DNA of 64,000 nt from assembly GCF_013032445.1 (NCBI RefSeq), contig NZ_WQCA01000003.1, forward strand, positions 310,001 to 374,000. Direction: 5' to 3'. Positions 29,567 to 38,478 of this stretch are shown here, in pieces. The DNA comes from Ruegeria arenilitoris. GTDB taxonomy: Bacteria; Pseudomonadota; Alphaproteobacteria; Rhodobacterales; Rhodobacteraceae. The translations under genes and the position numbers were made by a program. The notes under the pieces were generated by a model. That model had not been told where the DNA came from and did no database searches. It worked only from the letters and a program-made list of their open reading frames with translations. The stretch's first letter is position 1; the number at the start of each line of letters is the position of its first letter.

Positions 29567-29755
29567 TTAGTCGTCCAACCAGTTCCGGTCTCCAGTCAGA
29601 AACTGTTCGCGCAATGACGCGGCGGCGGTGCGTTGTAGCAAAAGCGCCTCGCCGTGATTGACGTATTCTGGCTTTCTGGCCTGCAAATCCGCAATTCTCT
29701 GCCCCACCGAAAGTGGGTTTTGCAACTGCGATGTATGGACCGGTTTATCCGTCAT
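29567..29755 (-). CDS. Hypothetical protein (62 aa)
   Basis: A 62-residue polar protein starting MTDKPVHTSQLQNPL, with no membrane segment or motif I recognise. It is convergent with rlmE, one base apart, and lies upstream of nothing on its own strand. A weak AGGTGA-like ribosome-binding site precedes the start. The protein-like composition makes it plausible. Confidence 0.55.
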   Translation of the reverse strand: MTDKPVHTSQLQNPLSVGQRIADLQARKPEYVNHGEALLLQRTAAASLREQFLTGDRNWLDD

Positions 29756-29851
29756 GGGTCACCTATGGGCGCGGCGGGAAATCTGCCTTACCCATGGTTA
29801 ACGCCTAAATTTGCCGGGATCGTGACCTAAACCGGGCCAAGCGGTGCCGGT

Positions 29852-31750
29852 TCACGGGGCCAGCTGCGCCTTGATTTGCAGCAGTCCCGGGTCGTCCGGC
29901 AGAACCTCCAAACCCTCTTGCAGCACGTCCCGCGCGGCATCCGCGCCGCGGTTGATCTGCGCCAGTTGCACCAGCATGGGCCAGGCCTCAGCCCGTTGCG
30001 GATCCAGCGTGACGACCTCTCGAAAGGCCCGTTCGGCCGCCGGGGCGTTGCGGAAGGTCAGAGCCATACCGCCCAGAACAAGGTGGGTCTCGGGAAAGTC
30101 CAAACGGTTCGCGATCGCGCCCTGCCATTCTTCCATGCTCTGTGCCACCTGCACCTGCTGCTCCGGGGTAAGGGCTTCGCCGGGGATGTTCAGGAACTCT
30201 TTGGCGGCTGAGATGCGCACGTTAAGCAATGGGTCGGACAGCAGAGGTTCGAGCCGCTGAACTTGATCCGGCAAGGCGGACTGGCGTTGTAAAACCACCG
30301 CATTCGCGCGCACCAGCGGGTCAGTGTCAGACAACAAGGGGGCCGTTTGTTCCGCCAAATCTGCCGAACCGAAAGGTTGTAGCAGATAAGCTGCAGTGGC
30401 GCGGACGATGCCCAGTTGGGCAGGGTCTGTCGCAATCCCAAGCAACGCCTCCGGCCCATCAGCTCGCCCGTCCAGGGCCGCCTGAAACGCGGTCCCATAG
30501 TGCGGCATACGGTGGGGTGAGGCGGGAAACCAACCCTCGATCTGTTGAGCGGCCCATGCTTGGTCCTTAGTCTGGTGGCAATCGGTGCACGCATCTTGGC
30601 CCAGACCCAGATCGGGGCGTGGAACGCGAAAGCTGTGATCGCGCCGACGGTCGACACCCATATAGACGCGCTCGATCATGTGGCAGGATTTGCACTGCGC
30701 GCCCGCAGTGTCTTCCGGATGGTGATGATGCTCGGGTGTGTCGTATTCCTTCGCCGTCAAGGTCGGAAAGTCAGGATTGCCCGCCGGTGAGTGGCATTGC
30801 GTACACACACCGTTTCCATCGGCCTTCAGTTCAGCACTGTGTGGGTCATGACAGTTCATGCACCCGACGCCCTGCGCGTACATTTTGGATTGCAGGAACG
30901 AGCCGTAGACGTAGACCTCATCCAAAATTTGACCATCTGGGTGATAAAGACCGGGACGCAGCACCGCCAGATTATAGGCATCGTGATAAGGCGTTCCAGG
31001 GATCGGGTTGCCGTCGCCGTGCGCCTCTCGTCGGGAATGGCATCCCGCGCATTGTTGGATTTCAACCTCGGTCCGGCCCTTGCCCCAATTCACGGTGAAA
31101 CCGAATTCGCTCAGATCGGCGGCGAGCGTCTGGCCCTGCGTCCAGTCGATATGAGCCGATCCAGGGCCGTGGCAGGCCTCGCACCCGACCCCGATCTCAG
31201 ACTGTGTCGAGGCATAGCTGCGGGTCTGTGCGTCATAGTTTTTTTCAAACCCGGTCGCGTGACATTCCGCGCAGCGGGCGTTCCAGTTCTTGTAGGGGCC
31301 GGTCCAGTGCAGCCCGTCATCCGGGGGCAAATCCTGATCGGGATAAAGGTGGAACCAGCGCCGGTTATCGGTATCCCAGACGACGTCGAAACTTTGCAAT
31401 CGGCCCGGTTCGGTTTCGAACAGGTATTGCTGTAGGGGCTCGATCCCCACAACCGAATGCACACCGTATTCAGTGGTGACGCCGTCCTTTTCGGTCACGT
31501 TGGCCCGCAGACCCTCGCCGGCCACGCTGAACTCGACCGCAATGCCATCATGGTCAAACCGGGTTCCGTCAAAATCCGCGACGACATGCCCACCCTCAGC
31601 CCCGGTCCAGGCCAAGGCGTGATGAGAGGTCGCCCATGCCTCGGCCTCGGTGGTGTGGCAATCTACGCATTGATCTGAGCCCACATAGTCCGGCGTTTGG
31701 GCACATGCGAAACCCGGCAGAAGCAGCCAGAGGAAAAGCGCCGTCCTCAC
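29852..31750 (-). CDS. Exported octaheme c-type cytochrome with HEAT/TPR tail
   Basis: The 632-residue protein starts with GTG at 31750 and a signal peptide (ALFLWLLLPGFACA). Eight CxxCH haem motifs follow in the first two-thirds: CVDCH, CAECH, CEACH, CAGCH, CMNCH, CTQCH, CKSCH and CTDCH. The last third holds HEAT-like repeats and TPR-like helices (PAAERAFREVVTLDPQRAEA). Such periplasmic multihaem proteins carry electrons or act as oxidoreductases on N or S compounds; no substrate can be assigned. Its start overlaps the stop of the YihY gene (GTGA), so they form an operon. Confidence 0.85.
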   Translation of the reverse strand: MRTALFLWLLLPGFACAQTPDYVGSDQCVDCHTTEAEAWATSHHALAWTGAEGGHVVADFDGTRFDHDGIAVEFSVAGEGLRANVTEKDGVTTEYGVHSVVGIEPLQQYLFETEPGRLQSFDVVWDTDNRRWFHLYPDQDLPPDDGLHWTGPYKNWNARCAECHATGFEKNYDAQTRSYASTQSEIGVGCEACHGPGSAHIDWTQGQTLAADLSEFGFTVNWGKGRTEVEIQQCAGCHSRREAHGDGNPIPGTPYHDAYNLAVLRPGLYHPDGQILDEVYVYGSFLQSKMYAQGVGCMNCHDPHSAELKADGNGVCTQCHSPAGNPDFPTLTAKEYDTPEHHHHPEDTAGAQCKSCHMIERVYMGVDRRRDHSFRVPRPDLGLGQDACTDCHQTKDQAWAAQQIEGWFPASPHRMPHYGTAFQAALDGRADGPEALLGIATDPAQLGIVRATAAYLLQPFGSADLAEQTAPLLSDTDPLVRANAVVLQRQSALPDQVQRLEPLLSDPLLNVRISAAKEFLNIPGEALTPEQQVQVAQSMEEWQGAIANRLDFPETHLVLGGMALTFRNAPAAERAFREVVTLDPQRAEAWPMLVQLAQINRGADAARDVLQEGLEVLPDDPGLLQIKAQLAP

Positions 31751-32619
31751 GCGTCCGGCCCGTCGGGATCGTTCTGCAGGTCCATCAGCGCTCCGTTATA
31801 TTCGGCCCCCAGGATCAGGATTGCCGCGCAGAGATACAGAAAGATCAGCGCGGCCATGGCACCTGCAAGCCCGGCATAGGTGGCGCTGTACGAGGCGAAC
31901 TGAGCGATATAGACAGAAAACCCCCATCCTCCTGCCGCCCAAAGAGCCAGCGTCAGCAGCACGCCCGGCAGGATCTGCCGCAGCTTGTGACGCCCAGTCG
32001 GCAGGATCAGATGCGCCAGCACCACAACACCCGCCGGAACGGCTACGGTGAAGGTCCAGCGCAAGCGATCGACTGACAACCACTCGGATACGTTTACATC
32101 GGTCTTCTCGGAAACCAGCTTCGTGTAGACCGGCAGAATGACCTCGACCGCAGCGATGATCATAATTGTGACGCCACCGACGATCACCAATCCCAGGCAG
32201 AGCAACCGGGTTTTCCAGAACGGCCAGCTGTCATAGTCGTGATAGGCTTGGTTCATCGCCTTACGCACCGCCATTACCCCGTTAGAGGCAAAGAAGACCG
32301 CCAGCAAGCCACCCAACGTGATCACGCCAGAACCGGACTCGGCCAGAACGGAACGCAATTCAGCCACGATCGGTCCCGCCACATCTTTCGGCCATGCTCC
32401 AAAAATCAGCTCGATCAATTCATTCGTGACATAGTCCTGAGAAAGTGCACCGGCTAAGGCCACGGTAAACAGGGCAAAGGGAAACAAGGCCAGCATCAGC
32501 GACATGGCAACGTGGCTGCTCATGACAAAGCCGTTCTTGGCATCGAAACGGGTCACGGCCACCCAAAGTGCCTGTACAGGTCGACCAAAAAAGGGAATCA
32601 CGCGGGCATTCATCCCCAA
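31747..32619 (-). CDS. YihY/BrkB-family inner-membrane protein
   Basis: A 290-residue protein with about six membrane helices and YihY landmarks: FDAKNGFVMSSHVAMSLMLALFPF near the N-terminus, FASNGVMAVRKAMNQAYH, LPTGRHKLRQILPG and YSATYAGLAGAMAALIFLYL. The family was once called ribonuclease BN in error; its true role is unknown. It overlaps the start of the octaheme cytochrome gene. Confidence 0.88.
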   Translation of the reverse strand: MGMNARVIPFFGRPVQALWVAVTRFDAKNGFVMSSHVAMSLMLALFPFALFTVALAGALSQDYVTNELIELIFGAWPKDVAGPIVAELRSVLAESGSGVITLGGLLAVFFASNGVMAVRKAMNQAYHDYDSWPFWKTRLLCLGLVIVGGVTIMIIAAVEVILPVYTKLVSEKTDVNVSEWLSVDRLRWTFTVAVPAGVVVLAHLILPTGRHKLRQILPGVLLTLALWAAGGWGFSVYIAQFASYSATYAGLAGAMAALIFLYLCAAILILGAEYNGALMDLQNDPDGPDA

Positions 32620-32751
32620 AGCCTAACCCGCCTTCCCCAGCCACTGAACCGGCAAAACCGTCTGCTGCGCAAATAATCTCTGACAAACATTTGGGCGCAT
32701 TGCATAATCCAGCCCCGCTGTGCAGGATCAAACACAAGCGCAATTCTCAGG

Positions 32752-33849
32752 ATGAGCCACCCGATGACACCGGACAAAGACAAAACCGCGACGCCGACAA
32801 AGCTCAAGCTGTCTGTTGTTCGGGATGTGTCGATTGTGACGACGCTTGTGGTGCTGGGGTTATATGCCGGGGCCGCGTTTCTGATCCCGCTGACGATGGC
32901 CCTGCTGATCAATGTCCTGATTATTGCACTCAGCGACAGGATCATCGCCCTGACCCGCATGCCGGTCTGGCTGGCCAATGTCGCAGGCGTTACCGTGGTT
33001 TTGGCTGGCTTGTTCGTGATCATGTATATTCTGGGCAGTCAGGCGACCCAGTTTGCCCGCACGATCGGTGACTACGAAAACCAGTTCGACGATGCGGTCA
33101 ACCGCGTCACGGGTCTGGTGGGCAATGACGTGACCAAGTTTATCCGCGACAACCTGATCAACATCGACATGTCCTATGTCGCGCGCATTCTGCTGGGCAG
33201 CGCCACTTCACTGCTAAACCAGTTCTTTCTGATCAGCCTTTACGTCGCCTTCCTGATGGCCGAGCGACTGGCCTTCCGAAAAAAGATCCAACTGGCAGCT
33301 GGTGATCCAAAAACAGGTATCGAATTTGCCTCGATTCTGGATGCCATCACGTTCAGCCTGCAACGTTACGTCGGGGTTAAAACCATGATTAGCCTGATCA
33401 CCGCAGGCATCAGCTATTCGGTGTTCAAGCTGCTGGGGCTGGAGTTTGCTGAGACTTGGGCCGTGTTGACCTTTGCACTGAACTTCATCCCGTCCATCGG
33501 GTCGATCATCGCGGTGATCTTCCCTTCTATGATTGCATTGGTTCAGTTCGAAAGCATCGGGCCTTTCCTTGTCATTGTACTGGGTTGCGGCACCATTCAA
33601 TTCCTGATTGGCAATTTCCTGGACCCCGCCCTGTTGGGCCGGTCGCTGAACATGTCCACCTTTCTGGTCATTTTGGCGCTGATGTTCTGGACTACGATCT
33701 GGGGACTGATTGGCGCCTTCCTGAGCGTCCCGCTAACCGTCTGCATCCTGATCGTCTTCAGTCATATCCCCGCCCTTCGCCCGGTTGCGATCCTTATGTC
33801 GCTAGACGGCAGACTGGGCGAGGAAAACACCAAGCGCCCCGCAAGCTAG
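32752..33849 (+). CDS. AI-2E-family transporter (PF01594 permease)
   Basis: A 365-residue membrane protein of the YdiK/PerM/TqsA family with paired N-terminal helices, a long amphipathic middle region (about 100-150), and the C-terminal helices containing FALNFIPSIGSIIAVIFPS and FLDPALLGRSLNMSTFLVILALMFW. Members export autoinducer-2 or exchange Na+/H+; specificity is not visible. The start at 32752 has only a weak site and 32764 is an alternative. It is 3 bp from the HDAC-like gene. Confidence 0.88.
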   Translation: MSHPMTPDKDKTATPTKLKLSVVRDVSIVTTLVVLGLYAGAAFLIPLTMALLINVLIIALSDRIIALTRMPVWLANVAGVTVVLAGLFVIMYILGSQATQFARTIGDYENQFDDAVNRVTGLVGNDVTKFIRDNLINIDMSYVARILLGSATSLLNQFFLISLYVAFLMAERLAFRKKIQLAAGDPKTGIEFASILDAITFSLQRYVGVKTMISLITAGISYSVFKLLGLEFAETWAVLTFALNFIPSIGSIIAVIFPSMIALVQFESIGPFLVIVLGCGTIQFLIGNFLDPALLGRSLNMSTFLVILALMFWTTIWGLIGAFLSVPLTVCILIVFSHIPALRPVAILMSLDGRLGEENTKRPAS

Positions 33850-33852
33850 ACG

Positions 33853-34962
33853 ATGAAACAGCCTCTGTTCATCGGATCGGAGATTTATCGCAACTCAACC
33901 TATGGCTCGAAACATCCATTGGCCATTCCGCGTGTCTCCACCGTCATAGATCTGTGCCGCGCGCAGGGGTGGTTGTCATCCTCGAACTATCGCGTCAGCC
34001 CCTGCGCGAAGCCCTCGGCGCTTATGGCGTTTCACACGCCGGACTATATCGCCGCCCTGCAACAAGCCGAGCAGGATCAAGCAGTGTCCGACGAGGTCCG
34101 GCAGAAATACGCGCTGGGCACCCTGTCAAACCCCGTGTTCCCCGAGATGTACCGCCGCCCAGCCACAGCGGCCGGAGGGTCGATGCTGGGTGCCGAGTTG
34201 ATCCGCGATGGTGGCATTGTCTTCAATCCCGCAGGTGGCACGCATCATGGGCTTGCAAACAGGGCAAACGGGTTCTGCTATCTGAACGATCCGGTGCTGG
34301 CGATCCTGACCCTGCTGAATGCCGGGCTCGATCGGATCGTCTATGTCGATATTGACGCACATCACTGCGACGGAGTCGAAGCGGCCTTTCGCGGATCCAC
34401 CAAGGTTCGGATGATCTCGGTCCACGAAAACCGCAGATGGCCCTTCAGTGGCACCCTTGACGACAATGCCGGAGGGGCTGCGTTTAACATTCCCGTCCCA
34501 CGAAACCTCAATGATGATGAGTGCTATGCAATCCTTGACGAATTAATCCTGCCAGCGACCACGTCTTTCACCCCCCAGGCTATCGTGTTGCAATGCGGTG
34601 CTGATGCCGTGGCCGAGGACCCTCTGTCGCGGCTGACCCTGTCCAATAACGCCCACTGGCGCACGGTTTCCAGTCTGCGCGACTTGGCTCCGCGACTGCT
34701 TGTTTTGGGTGGCGGAGGATACAATCCATGGTCTGTTGCTCGGCTTTGGAGCGGGGTTTGGGCGACACTGAACAAGCTTGAGATACCCAAGACCCTGAAC
34801 GCAGAATCACAGAACATTCTCAGCGACCTGACCTGGAAACGCGCTGCCGGAAAACAACCACCCGTACACTGGTTCGATACGCTGCAGGACGTTCCGAACC
34901 ATGGCGAAATTCGCGCTGAGGTAAGAGCTAATCTGAACCATATTGCGGAACGGATTTCCTAG
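33853..34962 (+). CDS. Histone-deacetylase-family deacetylase (AcuC/acetylpolyamine type)
   Basis: A 369-residue zinc-dependent deacetylase-fold protein. It has the substrate-side GGTHHGL, the metal-binding VYVDIDAHHCDGVEAAF, SVHENRRWPFSGT, LQCGADAVAEDPLSRL and LGGGGYNPWSVAR, which together give the full active site. Bacterial homologues act on acetyl-CoA synthetase (AcuC) or acetylpolyamines. It follows the AI-2E permease closely. Confidence 0.9.
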   Translation: MKQPLFIGSEIYRNSTYGSKHPLAIPRVSTVIDLCRAQGWLSSSNYRVSPCAKPSALMAFHTPDYIAALQQAEQDQAVSDEVRQKYALGTLSNPVFPEMYRRPATAAGGSMLGAELIRDGGIVFNPAGGTHHGLANRANGFCYLNDPVLAILTLLNAGLDRIVYVDIDAHHCDGVEAAFRGSTKVRMISVHENRRWPFSGTLDDNAGGAAFNIPVPRNLNDDECYAILDELILPATTSFTPQAIVLQCGADAVAEDPLSRLTLSNNAHWRTVSSLRDLAPRLLVLGGGGYNPWSVARLWSGVWATLNKLEIPKTLNAESQNILSDLTWKRAAGKQPPVHWFDTLQDVPNHGEIRAEVRANLNHIAERIS

Positions 34963-35079
34963 TGGATCGGACGCAACAAGGCTGCTAGCCTCCGAACATT
35001 ACTGCACATTCTTGAACATTGCGCTTCGGCTACCCTGCCATGTCAACTTCTGACGTTCGGCCACGATTGGACCAACCAT

Positions 35080-36057
35080 ATGAATGCACTTAATCAAATA
35101 AATGAACTCAAGACTCGGATGAGTCAGGCAATCATAGGGCAGACAGAAGTAATCGACCGGTTGCTTATCGGTCTGCTTGCCAACGGCAATCTTCTGATCG
35201 AGGGTTTGCCCGGTCTGGCAAAGACCCGAGCGGTCAAAGCCATGGCGCGCAATCTGGACGCCAGTTTCAGCCGGATACAGTTCACGCCCGACCTGTTACC
35301 CTCGGACGTCACCGGAACCGAAGTGTTTCAACAAACCGATGACGGTGGCACATTCCGGTTTGACCCCGGCCCGATCTTTGCCAACATCGTTCTGGCCGAT
35401 GAAATCAACCGTGCCCCAGCCAAGGTGCAAGCCGCATTGCTGGAAGCGATGGAAGAACGTCAGGTCACTGTCTCTGGCACCACTCATAAAATGGAACCGC
35501 TGTTCATCGTGATGGCGACGCAGAACCCGATCGAACAAGAGGGCACGTACCCTTTGCCCGAAGCACAGATGGACCGGTTTCTAATGCATGTGCAGATCAC
35601 CTATCCTCCGGTCGGAGACGAAGTAGAAGTGATCCGTCTGGTTCGCGGAGAAGAGATCGCCGCCGGGTCCGGTTCAACGGGTGGGATGCCAACTCCAATC
35701 CCGCAGGATGCGGTGTTTCAGGCGCGGTCCGCGATCGGGCAGATTCACGTCTCCGACGCCATGGACAGGTACATGGCCGATTTGGTTCAAGCGACCCGAA
35801 CGCCGGAGAAATACAACGAAGAGCTTGCCAGTTGGATCGAATTTGGCGCCAGCCCGCGCGCATCTCTGGCGCTGGACAAATGCGGGCGAGCGCACGCCTG
35901 GATGAACGAGTGCGACTATGTGGACCCCGCCGACATACGCGCCATTGCCCACGACGTCTTTCGCCACCGCATCACGCTCAGCTTCGAAGCACTCGGAAAC
36001 GCAAAAACGGCGGACGATGTGATCGCTGAAATCCTGCGCCTTGTCGCGCTGCCCTGA
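35080..36057 (+). CDS. MoxR-family AAA+ ATPase
   Basis: A 325-residue AAA+ protein with Walker A EGLPGLAKTRAVK, Walker B IVLADEINRAPAKVQAALLEAMEE, sensor VMATQNPIEQEGTYPLPEAQ and the C-terminal lid. MoxR proteins act as chaperone-like ATPases on VWA-domain partners. It is the first of six genes that run in the same direction and mostly overlap, the standard MoxR/DUF58/VWA (Bat) operon. Confidence 0.93.
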   Translation: MNALNQINELKTRMSQAIIGQTEVIDRLLIGLLANGNLLIEGLPGLAKTRAVKAMARNLDASFSRIQFTPDLLPSDVTGTEVFQQTDDGGTFRFDPGPIFANIVLADEINRAPAKVQAALLEAMEERQVTVSGTTHKMEPLFIVMATQNPIEQEGTYPLPEAQMDRFLMHVQITYPPVGDEVEVIRLVRGEEIAAGSGSTGGMPTPIPQDAVFQARSAIGQIHVSDAMDRYMADLVQATRTPEKYNEELASWIEFGASPRASLALDKCGRAHAWMNECDYVDPADIRAIAHDVFRHRITLSFEALGNAKTADDVIAEILRLVALP

Positions 36058-36077
36058 GTTTAAGGAAAGAGAAGCCC

Positions 36078-37025
36078 GTGGCCCGGATTGCCACATATCC
36101 CAATGATCCGCGCATCCATGTCGATGTGGATCATTTGCTGCGGCTGGGTGTCAAATCACGCGCGATCAGCTTGCTACCGCAACAACCTGCGCGCTCGATC
36201 CTCAATGGGCGTCACGCCTCGCGCCTGCGCGGGCGCGGTTTGAACTTTGAGGAACTGCGAAACTATCTGCCCGGAGATGACATCCGCACAATCGACTGGA
36301 AAGTGACCGCCCGAACCGGAAAACCCCATGTTAGGGTCTATACTGAAGAACGCGATCGCCCTGCCCTCTTGCTGGTAGATCAACGCGTTTCGATGTTTTT
36401 CGGAACCGAGGTCTACATGAAATCTGTTGTTGCCGCAGAAGCCGCCGCTATCGCCGCCCATCGCGTTCTGGGGCAAGGAGATCGCGTTGGCGGGATCGTA
36501 TTTGGCGACTCCGAACTGGCCGAGCATCGCCCTCAACGCCGCCCCGCCGCCTTGAAACGGTTCCTATCCTCGGTCGCCGGGTTGAATTGCAGTCTGAATG
36601 CATCGCTGCGCCCCAAGCGGACCGTTTCGCTGAACGACATTCTGAAACAAGCCGCGCGGATTGCGCATACAAACGCACTGATATGTGTGTTTTCGGATTT
36701 TGACGGCCTGAATGGTGCATCGGAAAGCCTGCTGAGACGCCTGGCGCAGTCGAACGATTTAATTTTGTTCAACATATCCGATCCCAGCTCGCGCGATCCA
36801 GTCCCGGGGCTGCGTATGACCGTTTCGGATGGAGACGCGCAGATCGAACTCGACAGTTCCGAACCGGACTTGTCGGAGCGCATCAGAGCGGAACTGGAAA
36901 ACAGACTGGCGCAGCTCCGGCAATGGTCGCGCCGTTATGGTTTTCCGATTATTCCGCTGACCACAGCGGAACCGGCCCTGGATCAATTGCTGCAACAGTT
37001 CGGTCATCGCGGAGGGCAACGATGA
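36078..37025 (+). CDS. DUF58 domain protein
   Basis: A 315-residue protein with the DUF58 signature GLNFEELRNYLPGDDIRTIDW followed by ARTGKPHVRVYTEERDRP and a VWA-like core. Partners of MoxR with unknown biochemical role. It starts 20 bp after moxR and its TGA overlaps the ATG of the next gene. Confidence 0.9.
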   Translation: MARIATYPNDPRIHVDVDHLLRLGVKSRAISLLPQQPARSILNGRHASRLRGRGLNFEELRNYLPGDDIRTIDWKVTARTGKPHVRVYTEERDRPALLLVDQRVSMFFGTEVYMKSVVAAEAAAIAAHRVLGQGDRVGGIVFGDSELAEHRPQRRPAALKRFLSSVAGLNCSLNASLRPKRTVSLNDILKQAARIAHTNALICVFSDFDGLNGASESLLRRLAQSNDLILFNISDPSSRDPVPGLRMTVSDGDAQIELDSSEPDLSERIRAELENRLAQLRQWSRRYGFPIIPLTTAEPALDQLLQQFGHRGGQR

Positions 37026-37498
37026 GCGTCGATGTCGAAGGCAAATCACTTGTCGAGTTGCTGGACATGCTCGAACCTGCCCCGGCCCCCGCGCCGATAT
37101 CAATGGCGCCTCAAACTTTGGGTTGGGCGGTTTTGGCTTTGCTGTTGGTCGCGGCAATCGCTTGCGGTGTCCTCCTGTACCGACGGCACCGTAGGTTGAA
37201 TGCCTACCGCCGTTCCGCGCTCACTGATTTGCAAGCCGCAGACAACGACGTCGCCAAGGTTGCGGAAATCCTTAGGCGTACTGCACTGGCCGCATTTCCG
37301 CGCGATCAGGTGGCCAGCCTTCACGGCAGGGATTGGATTACCTTTCTGTCGCAATCCGCTGATAATATATCGATTTCCACCTCCGAGGCCCAGGCTCTTG
37401 TTGAAGCGCCTTATAGAACCACCCCACCAAATCCAAATGTAACGGAATTCGCGCGCAAATGGATCAAGGCCCATAAGGTTCAGAGAGGGCTCAAATGA
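37022..37498 (+). CDS. DUF4381 membrane protein
   Basis: A 158-residue protein with one membrane helix near residues 32-50 (LGWAVLALLLVAAIACGVLLY) followed by a basic stretch and a cytoplasmic helical domain (AEILRRTALAAFPRDQVASL, HGRDWITFL), as in DUF4381 proteins of Bat operons. ATG 37022 overlaps the DUF58 stop and its own stop overlaps the next start. Confidence 0.88.
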   Translation: MSVDVEGKSLVELLDMLEPAPAPAPISMAPQTLGWAVLALLLVAAIACGVLLYRRHRRLNAYRRSALTDLQAADNDVAKVAEILRRTALAAFPRDQVASLHGRDWITFLSQSADNISISTSEAQALVEAPYRTTPPNPNVTEFARKWIKAHKVQRGLK

Positions 37499-38478
37499 TT
37501 TCATTCGCTGCACCTTGGGCCTTTTTGCTTTTACCACTGCCCTTGCTGGTCTTTTGGTTCGCGCCTCCGCACCGAGAAAAATCGAGTTCGATCCGCATTC
37601 CTTTCTTCCGCCATGTCGCCAAAGCGGCAGGTGTTGAGCCCAAGTCTGGATCGGTCATTGCACAACGTCCTGTGCTTCAAACATCCGTGGTCGTTTTGAT
37701 CTGGCTGATGCTTGTGACAGCTCTGGCGCGTCCAGAAAAACTGGCGGACCCGATCGTGATTGAAAAGTCCGCCCGGGATGTGGTGCTCGCCCTCGACATC
37801 TCGGGATCAATGGACCAGCGCGACTTCCAGTCCACGGATGGCACCCTCAAACAACGGCTTGCGGCAGTGAAAGATGTGCTACGCAAGTTCATTGCCGAAC
37901 GTCAGGGTGACCGGATGGCGCTGATCATCTTTGGAACCCGTGCTTTTGTACAGGCGCCATTTACCGAAGACCTCAACAGTTTGAATGGGTTCTTGGATCA
38001 AACTCAAGTGGGCATGGCTGGCCCGAACACCGCTCTGGGCGACGCGATCGGTTTGGGAATTCGCACCTTTGACTCCAGCGAGGTGGATCAACGCCTAATG
38101 ATCGTTCTCAGCGACGGAGCCGATACTTCCAGCCGTATGACCCCCATCAACGCTGCTGCCATCGCCGCGGATAAGGGCGTTGTCATCTACACCATCGGCG
38201 TCGGCGATCCCAATGCCTCTGGCGAGGATCGCGTGGATTTGGACGCCCTGAAGGCCATCGCAGATCGAACCGGCGGGCAGTATTTCTTTGCAAACGATGA
38301 GGCCGCGCTTGCCGAGACCTACCAACGCATTGATGAGCAAAACCCCAGAATTGTTGAAACCCAAAGTTATCGGCCCCGAGAAAGCCTTGCGCACTATCCA
38401 CTGTTAGTCGCCCTTTTGCTTATGCTGCTCAGTTCCGCTGTTCTGCATATCACGCAACGGCGAAGGAGTGTTTCATGA
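37495..38478 (+). CDS. VWA-domain membrane protein (BatA-like)
   Basis: A 327-residue protein with N-terminal membrane helices, a VWA domain with an intact MIDAS motif DISGSMDQRD (about 101-110) and later T/D positions (GPNTALGDAIG, LSDGADTSS), and a C-terminal helix. BatA proteins act in the envelope with BatB/C/D in stress or oxygen tolerance. It overlaps both neighbours by four bases. Confidence 0.92.
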   Translation: MISFAAPWAFLLLPLPLLVFWFAPPHREKSSSIRIPFFRHVAKAAGVEPKSGSVIAQRPVLQTSVVVLIWLMLVTALARPEKLADPIVIEKSARDVVLALDISGSMDQRDFQSTDGTLKQRLAAVKDVLRKFIAERQGDRMALIIFGTRAFVQAPFTEDLNSLNGFLDQTQVGMAGPNTALGDAIGLGIRTFDSSEVDQRLMIVLSDGADTSSRMTPINAAAIAADKGVVIYTIGVGDPNASGEDRVDLDALKAIADRTGGQYFFANDEAALAETYQRIDEQNPRIVETQSYRPRESLAHYPLLVALLLMLLSSAVLHITQRRRSVS

